Source of the DNA: Saccharopolyspora gregorii
Lineage (GTDB): Bacteria > Actinomycetota > Actinomycetes > Mycobacteriales > Pseudonocardiaceae
Direction: 5' to 3'
Length of the DNA: 64,000 nt
Assembly (NCBI RefSeq): GCF_024734405.1
Contig: NZ_CP059556.1
Coordinates: 6,200,001-6,264,000 of the forward strand
Made by a program: the position numbers and the translations under genes. Numbering within the stretch: the first letter of the stretch is position 1; the number at the start of each line of letters is the position of its first letter. The notes under the pieces were generated by a model. The model was not told where the DNA came from and did no database searches. It worked only from the letters and a program-made list of their open reading frames with translations. This document shows positions 26,013-34,412 of this stretch, piece by piece.

Positions 26013-26831
26013 TCATTTGATCGCCCCGGTGAGCGTGAAAGCGCCGCCCAGCGATCGGGACACCAGCAGGTACAGCCCGATCACCGGCGCCGTGTAGAGG
26101 ATCGAGAAGGCGGCGAGCTGCCCGTAGGCGATCAGCCCGCCCTGGCCGAAGAACGCGAACACCCCCACCGAGGCCGGCTGCTTCGCCGGATCCAGCAGCA
26201 GCACGAACGGCACGAAGAAGTTCCCCCAGGCGTTGATGAACGTGAAGATCCCGACCACGCCCATGCCGGGGACGATCAACGGCAGCACCACCGAGCGCAG
26301 CGCCTGCATCGCCGAGGCCCCGTCCACCCAGGCCGCCTCCTCCAGGCTGATCGGCACGCCGTCCATGAAGTTCTTCGTCATCCAGATCGCCACCGGCAGC
26401 GAGGTCGCGGCCAGGAACAGCGTGGTGCCGAACATCGAATCGACCAGGTCCAGCCGGACGAACATGCTGTACACCGGCACCATCACCGCCGTGATCGGCA
26501 GCCCGGTCGCGAACAGCACGGTGTAGAGGAACGGCCGCCGGAACCGGGACCGGTAGCGGGACAGCGGGTAGGCGCACAGCACCGCGGCCAGCACCGAGAT
26601 CAGCGCCGCGCCACCGGACAGCAACAAGCCGTTCCACAGTGGACGAATCGTGGTCTCCCAGTCCAGCACCTGCTCGAAGTTCTCCAGCGTGAACCGCTGG
26701 GGCACCGCCGCCGACAGCGGCGCCTCCGCGTCGAACGCGGCGGTGAGCAACCACAGCAGCGGCGCCAGGAACAGCAGCGCGATCACCCCGAGCAGCGAGC
26801 CGACCAGCGCCGACTCGCCCCGGCGGCTCAC
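26013..26831 (-). CDS. sugar ABC transporter permease (MalG type)
   Basis: A 272-residue permease with six predicted helices. The EAA loop SLEEAAWVDGASAMQALRSV with downstream LPLIVPG, where the ATPase docks, identifies the MalG half of a carbohydrate importer. The GTG start overlaps the stop of the upstream permease (GTGA), so the genes are coupled. Third gene of a three-gene operon read right to left. No dedicated ATPase gene is present, as is usual in actinobacteria that share one MsiK/UgpC-type ATPase between several sugar importers. Confidence 0.9.
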   Translation of the reverse strand: MSRRGESALVGSLLGVIALLFLAPLLWLLTAAFDAEAPLSAAVPQRFTLENFEQVLDWETTIRPLWNGLLLSGGAALISVLAAVLCAYPLSRYRSRFRRPFLYTVLFATGLPITAVMVPVYSMFVRLDLVDSMFGTTLFLAATSLPVAIWMTKNFMDGVPISLEEAAWVDGASAMQALRSVVLPLIVPGMGVVGIFTFINAWGNFFVPFVLLLDPAKQPASVGVFAFFGQGGLIAYGQLAAFSILYTAPVIGLYLLVSRSLGGAFTLTGAIK

Positions 26832-27694
26832 ACCTCCTCCCGCAGCGTGCGGGCGTAGACCACGGCGAACAGCGCGCCGACCGCCAGCAGCACCAGCGAG
26901 ATCGTGGCGCCGTAGCCGATCTCGTCCAGCTCGAAGGCCTCGTCGTACATCAGCAGCGGCAAGGTCTGCGTCGCGTCCCCCGGGCCGCCCGCGGTGAGCA
27001 CGTAGATCAGCGTAAACACCCCCAGCGTCTGCAAGGTCACCAGCATCAGGTTCGTCAGCACCGAACGGCGGATCACCGGCAACGTCACGTGCCGGAAGCG
27101 GCGCAGCGCCCCCGCCCCGTCCACCTCGGCGGCCTCGGTGAGCTCGGTCGGCACCTCGGACAGCGCCGCCTGGTACACGAGCATCGAGAACGCGGTGCCG
27201 CGCCAGGCGTTGCCCAGCACGATCGCCAGCAGCGGCGCGCTGAACAGCCAGTCCTGGCTCAACCCGACCGCGCCGAGCAGCGCGTTCAACGTGCCCTCCG
27301 GGTTCAGGAACGCGTACAGCGCGAACGCGGCCACCAGCTCCGGCAGCACCCAGGCGGACACCACCGAGACGCCGACCGCGTTGCGCAGCACCCGGTTCCG
27401 GTGCCGGGTCAGCACCGCGATGAGCAGCCCGAGCCCGTTCTGCCCGATCACCGCCGAACCGACGGTGAACACCACCGTCAGCCACGCCGAGTGCCACAGC
27501 GCCGGATCGGCGAACAGGCGGCGGAAGTTCTCCAGGCCGACGAAATCCGGGGAGGTCGCCGCCGCCCCGGTCAGCGCCGCGTTCGTGAACGAGACGTAGC
27601 CGCTCCACAGGATCGGGCCCGCCACGAACAGGCCGAGCAGCAGCACCGCGGGCGCCATCGGCAGCAACCACCGCGACAGCACCGCGCCGCGCAT
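26828..27694 (-). CDS. sugar ABC transporter permease (MalF type)
   Basis: A 288-residue permease with six helices. The EAA loop is VPTELTEAAEVDGAGALRRF followed by VTLPVIRRS. Its N-terminus has a single first helix (LLPMAPAVLLLGLFVAGPIL) without the extra domain of enterobacterial MalF. The ATG shares one base with the binding-protein stop (TGATG). It forms the heteromeric channel with the MalG-type permease encoded next. Confidence 0.9.
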   Translation of the reverse strand: MRGAVLSRWLLPMAPAVLLLGLFVAGPILWSGYVSFTNAALTGAAATSPDFVGLENFRRLFADPALWHSAWLTVVFTVGSAVIGQNGLGLLIAVLTRHRNRVLRNAVGVSVVSAWVLPELVAAFALYAFLNPEGTLNALLGAVGLSQDWLFSAPLLAIVLGNAWRGTAFSMLVYQAALSEVPTELTEAAEVDGAGALRRFRHVTLPVIRRSVLTNLMLVTLQTLGVFTLIYVLTAGGPGDATQTLPLLMYDEAFELDEIGYGATISLVLLAVGALFAVVYARTLREEV

Positions 27695-29013
27695 CAGCCG
27701 CCCCGGGTCTCGTCCGGGCCGGCGATGCGCCGCACCTGCTCGGTCCACCGCTGGGACACCTGCTCCGGGTCCGCGCCGCCCGCGACGTCGAGCACCGATT
27801 GCTGGATCTCCTCGGAGATCTTCGGGTACTCCGGCAGCGTCGGGCGGTAGTGCGTGCCCTCCAGCAGCCCGAGCCAGAACCCGGCCAGCGGGTTCGCCGC
27901 GGTGAGCCGCGGATCGGCCGCCGAGTCCTCCCGGGACGGCAGGTTCCCGGAGGACAGCGCGTACTCGGTGATGTTGTCCCGGCTCAACGCGATCGTGAGG
28001 AACTCGAAGGCGTCGTCCTGCTTGCCGCCGGAAGCGCTCATCGCCAGCGTCCAGCCGCCGGACGTCGACACGGTGCCGCCGCCGTCCCGCGTCGGCATCG
28101 GCGCGGCGGACATCGTCTCCGCCCAGTCCCGCCAGCCCGCGGATTCCCACTGCCCGGAGGCGAAGCTGCCGTCCAGCCGCATCGCGACCTTCCCCTGCCG
28201 GGTGAGGTCGTCGCGGAGCTTCTTGTCGTACTGGGCGTCGGCGATCTGCGCGCGGCTCTGGGTGAGCCCTTCGCCGACGGCGGTGGACAGGAAGCGCATC
28301 GCCTCGGTGAAGCCCGCGTTCGGCGCGATCCACCTGCCGTCGTGCAGCGAACCGGTCTCGGTGCCGTGCAGCAGCATCAGCACCGTCTGCATGGTCACCG
28401 CTTCGCCTTCCGCCTTGCCCAGCGGCAGGTCCAGGCCGATCACGTCGGGGAACCGCTGCTTCACCTGGCGGGCGGCGGCGAGCACGTCGTCCCAGCCGTC
28501 CGGTGCCCAGTCGGCGGGCAGTCCCGCGCGGGTGAACAGGTCGCGGTTGAACCAGATGCCGCGGGTGTCGGTGTCCAGCGGGATGCCGTAGGTGCGGCCG
28601 TCGGTGGCGCGCCCGGCCTGCTTGGTGGTGTCGATGAAGTGGTCCCAGTCCGCCCAGTCCGCGAGCCGCTCGTCCAGCGGCGCCAGGTAGCCGGCGGCCA
28701 CGTCGGAGTTGACGGTGAAGCTGTCCTCGTAGAGCACGTCCGGTGCGGTCTTCGCGGAGCGCATCCGCAGCTGCAGCTTCGACAGGTACTCGCCCTCGGG
28801 CGCCACCACCGGGTCCAGCGAGACGTGCTTGCCCGGGTTCGCCTGCTCGTACTGCTGCTTGACCCGCTGCATCAACGCGTCGACCTGCGTGGAGTTCCCG
28901 TAGCGGTGGTAGGCCACGCTGATCGTGTCCGGGTCGTCGGCCGTCCCGCCGCCGCAGCCGGTGGCTGCCAGCACTGCGGCGATCAGGACCAGGGGTAATC
29001 GTCGGCGAGGCAT
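27694..29013 (-). CDS. sugar ABC transporter substrate-binding lipoprotein
   Basis: A 439-residue extracellular solute-binding protein (family 1). The signal peptide RRRLPLVLIAAVLAATGC ends in a lipobox with the acylated Cys at about residue 20. The mature part has the usual two-lobed features (PDVLYEDSFTVNSDVAAGYL, GIPLDTDTRGIWFNRDLF, GGWTLAMSA). It captures a sugar or oligosaccharide outside the membrane and delivers it to the two permeases downstream. The ligand cannot be named. First gene of the operon, divergent from the ROK regulator. Confidence 0.9.
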   Translation of the reverse strand: MPRRRLPLVLIAAVLAATGCGGGTADDPDTISVAYHRYGNSTQVDALMQRVKQQYEQANPGKHVSLDPVVAPEGEYLSKLQLRMRSAKTAPDVLYEDSFTVNSDVAAGYLAPLDERLADWADWDHFIDTTKQAGRATDGRTYGIPLDTDTRGIWFNRDLFTRAGLPADWAPDGWDDVLAAARQVKQRFPDVIGLDLPLGKAEGEAVTMQTVLMLLHGTETGSLHDGRWIAPNAGFTEAMRFLSTAVGEGLTQSRAQIADAQYDKKLRDDLTRQGKVAMRLDGSFASGQWESAGWRDWAETMSAAPMPTRDGGGTVSTSGGWTLAMSASGGKQDDAFEFLTIALSRDNITEYALSSGNLPSREDSAADPRLTAANPLAGFWLGLLEGTHYRPTLPEYPKISEEIQQSVLDVAGGADPEQVSQRWTEQVRRIAGPDETRGG

Positions 29014-29127
29014 CGGTCCTCCCGGTGCGGGACTCGTCCCGGTAGCCGTCGCGGCCGCCCCGGTCGGGGACCGGCCGGTCTTCGATGAGCTGCGCGATCA
29101 CCTGACCCGCTCGGCGCTTGCGCCCGA

Positions 29128-29145
29128 TGTGAGATCAGGATCACA
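29128..29145. promoter_or_regulatory. candidate operator between the sugar operon and the ROK gene
   Basis: An inverted repeat TGTGA-N8-TCACA sits midway between the divergent starts. A minus-strand TTGACT lies at 29179-29174, but the hexamer 17 bases further on (TTACGG) is a poor -10 box. The position fits repression of the sugar operon by the neighbouring ROK regulator. A CRP-like site with N8 instead of N6 spacing is an alternative. Confidence 0.4.
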
Positions 29146-29206
29146 CTGCACCGTAATTCCATTCGATGAAGCAAGTCAACGACACGAGCGCCTCGGGAGC
29201 CCCCGC

Positions 29207-30445
29207 ATGCGGCAGGAGTTCTGGCAGGGCACCAACCTCCCCAGGGTGGGCGGGTTCAACCGCGCGGTCGTGCTGGACGCGATCCGCGCGAACGGCGGCG
29301 TGAGCCGCGTCGAACTCGCCCGCAGGACCGGGCTCACCGCGCAGACCATGTCGAACATCGTGCGGGCGCTGATGGCCGACGGGCTCGTCACCGAGGACGG
29401 GCACGCGCCCTCCACCGGCGGCAAGCGGCGGGTGATGCTGCGGGTCGTGCCGGACGCCTACCAGTCGGTGGGCCTGCACCTGGATCCGGAGCGGATCACC
29501 GGGGTGCTGCTGGACCTGGACGGGCGGGTGCGGGCGCGCAGCACGCGGCGCGTCGCCGCGGGCGCCTCCCCGGACGCCGTCGTCGGCGCGCTCGCCCGCA
29601 CCGTCGGGCACCTGGTGCGGCGCTCCACGGCCGCATCCACCGAGGACGGGGAGGTCGAGGGCGGCCGGGTGCTCGGCGTGGGCCTCGCCGTGCCGGGTCC
29701 GGTGGACGACGCCCACCGCCGGGTGTTCAGCCCGCCGAACCTGCCCGGCTGGCCCGAAGTCCCGCTCGCCGACCTGGTGGAGGAGCGCGCCGGGCTGCCG
29801 GTGGTGATGGACAACGACGCGACCGCCGCGGCCATCGGCGAGCGGTGGTCGGGCGGCGCGGAGCGGTCCGGCTCGTTCGTCTACGTCTACCTGGGGTCCG
29901 GGGTCGGGCTGGGCGTGGTGCTCGGCGACCAGGTGTACCGGGGGATCAGCGGGAACGCGGGCGAGGTCGGGCACCTGCCCACCGGCACCGGCAAGGAGTG
30001 CGCGTGCGGCAAGCGCGGCTGCCTGGAGGCCTACTGCTCGATGCGGGCCGTCGTCGCCGAGTGGACCGCCGCGGGCGGCGACGACGGCGGCGCCGCGATC
30101 TCCGACGCCTACCAGCGGATCTGCCGGGACGCGGCGCGCGGCGACGTGGCCGCCGCCCGGTTGCTGCGGCAGGCCGCGAGCAGGCTGGGGCAGGCGCTGG
30201 CGACCGTGGTGAGCGTGCTGGACGTGGACCGGGTCGTGCTCGGCGGGCCCGCGCTGCGGCACGGCGGGGAGATCATCCGGGAGCGGGTGCGCAGGCAGCT
30301 GCTGGGCCAAGTGCGGGCGGCACGAGCCCGCCCGGTGGAGGTGCACTCGGCGCTGATCGGGGAGGACGCGGGCGCGGTCGGCGCGGCCTCGCTGGTGCTG
30401 GACCACGCGTACTCGCCGCGGCTGGCGACGTTGCTGGGCGGATGA
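29207..30445 (+). CDS. ROK-family transcriptional regulator
   Basis: A 412-residue ROK repressor. An N-terminal winged helix (VSRVELARRTGLTAQTMSNI, about residues 31-50) precedes the ROK domain, which has the sugar-kinase-like motifs GVGLAVPGPVD, VVMDNDATAAAIGE and GSGVGLGVVLG. The zinc-binding motif GHLPTGTGKECACGKRGCLE (His plus three Cys) is complete. It probably represses the divergent sugar ABC operon and releases it on binding the imported sugar or its phosphate. The ATG follows GGGAG. Regulation is inferred from position. Confidence 0.9.
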   Translation: MRQEFWQGTNLPRVGGFNRAVVLDAIRANGGVSRVELARRTGLTAQTMSNIVRALMADGLVTEDGHAPSTGGKRRVMLRVVPDAYQSVGLHLDPERITGVLLDLDGRVRARSTRRVAAGASPDAVVGALARTVGHLVRRSTAASTEDGEVEGGRVLGVGLAVPGPVDDAHRRVFSPPNLPGWPEVPLADLVEERAGLPVVMDNDATAAAIGERWSGGAERSGSFVYVYLGSGVGLGVVLGDQVYRGISGNAGEVGHLPTGTGKECACGKRGCLEAYCSMRAVVAEWTAAGGDDGGAAISDAYQRICRDAARGDVAAARLLRQAASRLGQALATVVSVLDVDRVVLGGPALRHGGEIIRERVRRQLLGQVRAARARPVEVHSALIGEDAGAVGAASLVLDHAYSPRLATLLGG

Positions 30446-30463
30446 GCCCGCCCCGCCCGGAGT

Positions 30464-30495
30464 TCCCGCCCGTCCCGGCCCCGGGACGGGCGGGA
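30464..30495. terminator. bidirectional terminator between the ROK and SGNH genes
   Basis: A perfect 15-bp inverted repeat (30464-30478 with 30481-30495) with a two-base loop, between the two convergent stops. Confidence 0.8.
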
Positions 30496-30500
30496 CCCGG

Positions 30501-31466
30501 TCAGGCGTCGGCGCGCACCTCGGCGGCCGTGCTCCCGGCGCCGTCCCGCACCGCGTCGGCGATGGCGCGGCCGAAGGCCGCCATGCCGCGGGCGTTCGGG
30601 TGCAGCGGCGCGGCCACCGAGGTCGGCAGCACGCCCTCCAGGTACTTGTCCTGCGGTGCGGCGCACACGTCGTGTCCCTCGCTGACCGCGCCGATGTCGA
30701 CGAACTCGGCACCGTGCGCGACCGCCCGCTCGCGCAGCAGGTCGCTCAACCTGTCCACGTTGGACTGGATGTAGTCGGCGTCCCGGCCCCAGATCGGTTC
30801 CTTCGGGTAGCACCCGCCGGGCCGGACGTAGGTGCCGTAGCCCGCGACCACGACCTTCGCGTGCGGCGCGCGGGCCGCGATGCCCTCCAGCGCCGCGTCG
30901 AGGTCACCGGAGATGCCGTCGATACGGGTGGCGAGTTCGTCGCCGTGCGCCGTGTACTTCTCCGCGCAGGACCGCCCGATGGGTTCCGGCAGCGCGTTCA
31001 GGCAGCTGACCGCGGCACCGACCAGGTCCACGTCGTTGCCGCCGATGGTGAGGGTGACCAGGTCGGTGGTGGGGCTCAGCGCGTCGAACTGCGGGGGCAG
31101 GAAACCGTGCTGGCGGCCGGTGAAGTCCTCGATCTCGGCGCCGGAGCAGGTCGCGTCGGTGAGCTCCGCGCCGAGCGCGTCGGCGACGACCCGCGGGTAG
31201 TTCCGGGTAGAGCGCAGGCACGCCAGGTTCGGGTCCGGTCCGGGGATCAGCGGGCCGGCGGCGGCGGAGTCGCCGAGCGCCACGTAGTGGATCGGTGCCG
31301 CGGCGGTCGATGCCGCGGTGAGCGGTTCGGCGGCGTGCGCGGGCACCGGTGCCAGCGCGCAGGCCACGAGGGCGGCGGCCGCGCCCCGGCGGAGCGCCCG
31401 GCGGGGGCGCGCGGTGGTCCGGTCGAGGCGTCGTCGGCGGCCGGGAGCGGCGAGCGGGATGTCCAC
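30501..31466 (-). CDS. secreted SGNH/GDSL esterase-lipase
   Basis: A 321-residue exported hydrolase. The start is GTG with GGAGG seven bases upstream. An Arg-rich n-region and hydrophobic core (AAAALVACALAPVPAHA, about 29-45) form a signal peptide cleaved after AHA. Block I YVALGDSAAAG has the nucleophile Ser67. Block III is IGGND and block V LHPNARGM carries the catalytic His. Paired Cys residues (NLACLRS, ATCSGAE, VSCLNAL, RSCAEKY, GGCYPKE, HDVCAAP) suggest disulfides, as in Streptomyces SGNH lipases. Likely substrates are lipids or ester-linked polymers outside the cell. Confidence 0.88.
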   Translation of the reverse strand: MDIPLAAPGRRRRLDRTTARPRRALRRGAAAALVACALAPVPAHAAEPLTAASTAAAPIHYVALGDSAAAGPLIPGPDPNLACLRSTRNYPRVVADALGAELTDATCSGAEIEDFTGRQHGFLPPQFDALSPTTDLVTLTIGGNDVDLVGAAVSCLNALPEPIGRSCAEKYTAHGDELATRIDGISGDLDAALEGIAARAPHAKVVVAGYGTYVRPGGCYPKEPIWGRDADYIQSNVDRLSDLLRERAVAHGAEFVDIGAVSEGHDVCAAPQDKYLEGVLPTSVAAPLHPNARGMAAFGRAIADAVRDGAGSTAAEVRADA

Positions 31467-31617
31467 GGAGACCTCCGGGAGGGGGCGGGCGGGCCATCCT
31501 GATGTAGCACGATCACCCGCGAATTCCCGCCGCCGACGGCGTCTTCCTCGACGATGATCAGCACATCGGGTGAAGCCCGCCCCCAACACCCCACCCGTTC
31601 GTCCCAACACCTTCCTG

Positions 31618-31636
31618 TCAGCGGCGAAGCCGCTGA
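31618..31636. repeat. REP-like hairpin with GAA loop
   Basis: TCAGCGGC-GAA-GCCGCTGA, a perfect 8-bp stem with a purine triloop. It has the same design as the GTGGC-GGA-GCCAC hairpin 75 bases further on, so the two may belong to one class of dispersed palindromes. Confidence 0.4.
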
Positions 31637-31681
31637 GCAGCGACCACCCGATCACCCGGACCACCCGCGGGTTCTCAGCGC

Positions 31682-31750
31682 CCTCCTCGCGAGGACAGCT
31701 TTTTCGCACGTGGCGGAGCCACCTGGGGAAAAGATCCCGCAGCGAGGAGG
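31682..31750. repeat. 69-nt nested imperfect hairpin
   Basis: Three paired segments nest around one loop. CCTCCTCGC (31682-31690) pairs with 31742-31750. CTTTTTC (31699-31705) pairs with GGAAAAG (31727-31733) with one wobble. GTGGC (31710-31714) pairs with GCCAC (31718-31722) around GGA. It could be a dispersed palindromic repeat, the terminator of the adjacent minus-strand gene, or a structured RNA. Confidence 0.45.
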
Positions 31751-31807
31751 ACGCCGAGGTTCCGCCACCCGACCCCACAGCAACCGAACCCCGGAAAACC
31801 GAAGAAC

Positions 31808-34084
31808 TCAGCGCTCCTCGCGGCGGAGCGCCCGGGTGATGCCCGCGGCCACCGTCGTGGCCAGCACCCAGCCGACCGCGATGAGCACCACGGTGATCCA
31901 CTGCGAGTGGCCCTCGGCCCGCCACATCACGTCGTGCCCGAGGTTGATGATCGGCACCAGCTGGTCGACGGTGTACAGGAACGGGTTCCACACCGGGTCG
32001 TCGTCGGCGTTGATCGGCTTCAGCTCGTGCTGGCTGAACCACGCCGAGCCCGCCGCGGCGAACGCCAGCAGCCACAGCAGCGCGCGCAGCGGCCGGTACC
32101 CGTAGGCGACGGTGCTGCGCTGCAGCAGGCTCCACAACCGCACGGGTGGTCGCAGCAGCAGCGGGGACGCCCCGGCCAGCGCCTGGTACCGGCGGCGCTG
32201 CTTCTCGATGAGCACCGTGACCGCGTGCTCCTCGTTGCCGTTGTTGCGGAACACGGTGGCGAGCTGGTCGTACGGCCCCGGCTGGTAGCGCCCGGAGGTG
32301 GCGCGCAGCCAGGCGAGCCGCTCCCGGACCCGCCCCCCGTCGGTCGGTTCGATGGGGTGGCTGAGGTTGTAGTAGGTGAAGTCCTCGACGTCGACGCCGC
32401 CCTGCGCGTCCCAGGTCTCGGCGTTGTCGGCGAGCAGTTCGCACTGCGCCTGCCGCAGCACCACCCGGCCCTGCGGTGGCGTGGCGGGCAGCAGCGTCAG
32501 TTCCTGCGCCACCAGGCCGAAGGCGCCGAACGCGTTGGCGGAGCTGCCGTCGCCGAGCACGCAGCCCCAGAAGTTCGCCTGCCTGCCGATGACGGCCCGC
32601 CGCAGCTGCACCTCGCCCTCGGCGCGGAACGGCCGGACGCCCTCCGCGCACACCAGGTCCCGCCCGATGTTCGCGGCCCGCAGGTCCAGCGAGGACTTGT
32701 ACGCCTTGCGGTGCCGGTGCCAGGCGGGCTTGAGCAGGTGCGCGGCCCGCAGGTCCACGTTGGCGCCGATGTCGGCGCCCTGCAGCTGCAGGGTTCCGGA
32801 GATGTCGGCCTCGCGGCAGTCGAAGTTGCTGCCGACCTGGATCCGGTTGGCCTGCAGGGTGTCGGTGCGCGGCCCGACGAGGGTGGCACCGGTGAGCTGG
32901 AAGCTGCCGTGCACCTTCACGTCCACCATGCGCATCTGCCCGCGCAGCACCGCGTGCGCCGCCTCCAGGTTGCCGAGCACCTCGGTGCCGTCGAGGTGCA
33001 GCGCGCGCATCGGCTGCTCCACCGAGGCGGCGGCGGAGCGCGACCAGCTCAGGTCGATCTGCGCGCCCGCCATCCGCAGGTCGCCGCCGATCCGGCTGCT
33101 GACCATGCGGATGGTGCCGCCGCTGCGGAAGTTCTGGTCCAGCTGCACGTCGCCGCGCACTTCGCCGCGGTCCAGCAGCAGCGTGCTGATCGGGTCGTCG
33201 TGCTGGGACTCGCCGCGCTTCGGCGGCGCCACCCCGGGTTCGAGCACCGCGTCCCGCAGCCGCAGGTCCCCTTCGACGTGCGCGCTGGGCAGGTACAGCA
33301 GGCCGGCGACGCTGAACGGTCCGCCGCCGATGGGGTCGACGTCGCCGCGGAAGCTGCCGCCGATCTGGATGCCGTTGGCGTTGATGGCGGTGCGGCCGCG
33401 GTTGCGCAGCGCCCCGCCGGAGAAGTTGAGGTTGCCGCCGATCTTCGCGCCCGGGATCCGCACTTCCCCGGCCACCTTGAGCCGCAGCCCGAGCAGCGCC
33501 CCGGCGATCTCCAGCCGGTCCGCGTAGATGGCGCGGCCGCCGGGGTTGCGCAGCTCGGAGTCGTTGAGCAGCAGCGAACCGCCGAGCTGCGCGTCGGCGA
33601 GGTCCACGATGCCGCCGATGCTGGTGCAGTTGCGCAGCACCGTGTCGTGGCTGGTGCGCAGGTTCCGCCCGTTCAGCCCCGGGAAGCGGCAACCCCACAG
33701 CACGAGCCCGGCGAGCGTGGCCTGGCGCAGGTCGGGCCGCATGTCGAAGCGGCAGCGCACGAACTCCAGCAGGTACGGCAGTTCCGCCGCGCGCAGGTCC
33801 AGCCTGCCGGTGATCACCGCGTCCTCGATGCGCACCACGGGCTGCTGCCCGCCGCGGCGCCAGAACGCGCGCCAGCCCTGCTCGTCGGGCGATTCGACGA
33901 GCTTGCGGGTGAGGTACTCGCCGCGGATCTCCCGTTCCGGGTCGAACATGTCGGCGTGCACGTCGAGCGGGACGACCGGGCCGTCGGGTCTGCGACCCCA
34001 CGCCCTGCCCTGCCCGAGCAGGTCGTCGAGCCGCTGCTCGGCAGCGGTCGGTGCCCCGATGTTGTCCCACGGCCTGTTCGGCAC
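31808..34084 (-). CDS. large repeat-rich (beta-helix-like) protein with C-terminal membrane helices
   Basis: A 758-residue protein of unknown function. Residues of about 85-560 are a degenerate solenoid of roughly 20-residue units, with phrases such as GGIVDLADAQLGGSLLL, GALLGLRLKVAGEVRIPGA, IGGNLNFSGGAL, IGGDLRMAGAQIDLS and ADISGTLQLQGADIGANVDL. They resemble pentapeptide-repeat or bactofilin-like beta-helices. A helical segment (YDQLATVFRNNGNEEHAVTV) follows, then two or three membrane helices (about 660-680 and 730-755). GTG at 34084 is preferred over ATG at 34144 because the extra codons include CTA CTA and look like promoter DNA. Similar actinobacterial proteins are sometimes labelled membrane-associated oxidoreductase without catalytic evidence. 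Confidence 0.7.
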   Translation of the reverse strand: MPNRPWDNIGAPTAAEQRLDDLLGQGRAWGRRPDGPVVPLDVHADMFDPEREIRGEYLTRKLVESPDEQGWRAFWRRGGQQPVVRIEDAVITGRLDLRAAELPYLLEFVRCRFDMRPDLRQATLAGLVLWGCRFPGLNGRNLRTSHDTVLRNCTSIGGIVDLADAQLGGSLLLNDSELRNPGGRAIYADRLEIAGALLGLRLKVAGEVRIPGAKIGGNLNFSGGALRNRGRTAINANGIQIGGSFRGDVDPIGGGPFSVAGLLYLPSAHVEGDLRLRDAVLEPGVAPPKRGESQHDDPISTLLLDRGEVRGDVQLDQNFRSGGTIRMVSSRIGGDLRMAGAQIDLSWSRSAAASVEQPMRALHLDGTEVLGNLEAAHAVLRGQMRMVDVKVHGSFQLTGATLVGPRTDTLQANRIQVGSNFDCREADISGTLQLQGADIGANVDLRAAHLLKPAWHRHRKAYKSSLDLRAANIGRDLVCAEGVRPFRAEGEVQLRRAVIGRQANFWGCVLGDGSSANAFGAFGLVAQELTLLPATPPQGRVVLRQAQCELLADNAETWDAQGGVDVEDFTYYNLSHPIEPTDGGRVRERLAWLRATSGRYQPGPYDQLATVFRNNGNEEHAVTVLIEKQRRRYQALAGASPLLLRPPVRLWSLLQRSTVAYGYRPLRALLWLLAFAAAGSAWFSQHELKPINADDDPVWNPFLYTVDQLVPIINLGHDVMWRAEGHSQWITVVLIAVGWVLATTVAAGITRALRREER

Positions 34085-34412
34085 GATCCCGCCCCCGACA
34101 TCGAATCCGGCGAACCCAACGCAGCGTAGTAGATCAACTACCACCGACAGCTCAGACGCGTGAGTTCAGCTTGGGGTTGCGACGGGTTCGGCCGACACCG
34201 CCGAGGGAGCGGACCGGCACATCGCCGAGCCGCCGCGAAACCACCGAACGTCCGAACAGGACTACTCCGGCGGGGACCGCTGCACCGGGTCGGCGGGGTC
34301 GTGGCGCGACGACCGCTACGCACCGCAGCCGCGGCGTCCGCACCGTTCCACCGCGCGGGCGGACGGGATCACGACCGGGAAGCCGCGCACTCCGGCGAGG
34401 ACCGCCGGCGGA
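34085..34412. other. intergenic region, no gene
   Basis: Upstream of the repeat-rich membrane protein gene and downstream of the amino-acid ABC ATPase. It holds an AT-rich imperfect palindrome, TAGTAGATCAACTA at 34127-34140, about 45 bases before the GTG start, probably part of that gene's promoter. Nothing else is recognisable. Confidence 0.4.

Larger units (their letters stand above)
31467..31807. other. intergenic region with structured elements, no gene
   Basis: Upstream of the SGNH gene and downstream of the repeat-rich membrane protein gene. A frame from 31570 has a fairly GC-rich third position but no ribosome binding site and no protein-like composition. The region contains a short hairpin and a longer nested one, listed separately. 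Confidence 0.5.

Noticed and set aside
29128-29145. Direct assignment of the TGTGA-N8-TCACA repeat as a CRP site.
   Set aside because: The spacer is eight bases, not the six of the consensus, so it is kept only as a generic operator candidate.
31570-31839. An 89-codon plus-strand frame in the 31.5 kb gap.
   Set aside because: No ribosome binding site, Pro/Arg/Ser-rich composition, spans the nested hairpin and runs into the convergent gene. The apparent coding signal is better explained by the palindromic elements.
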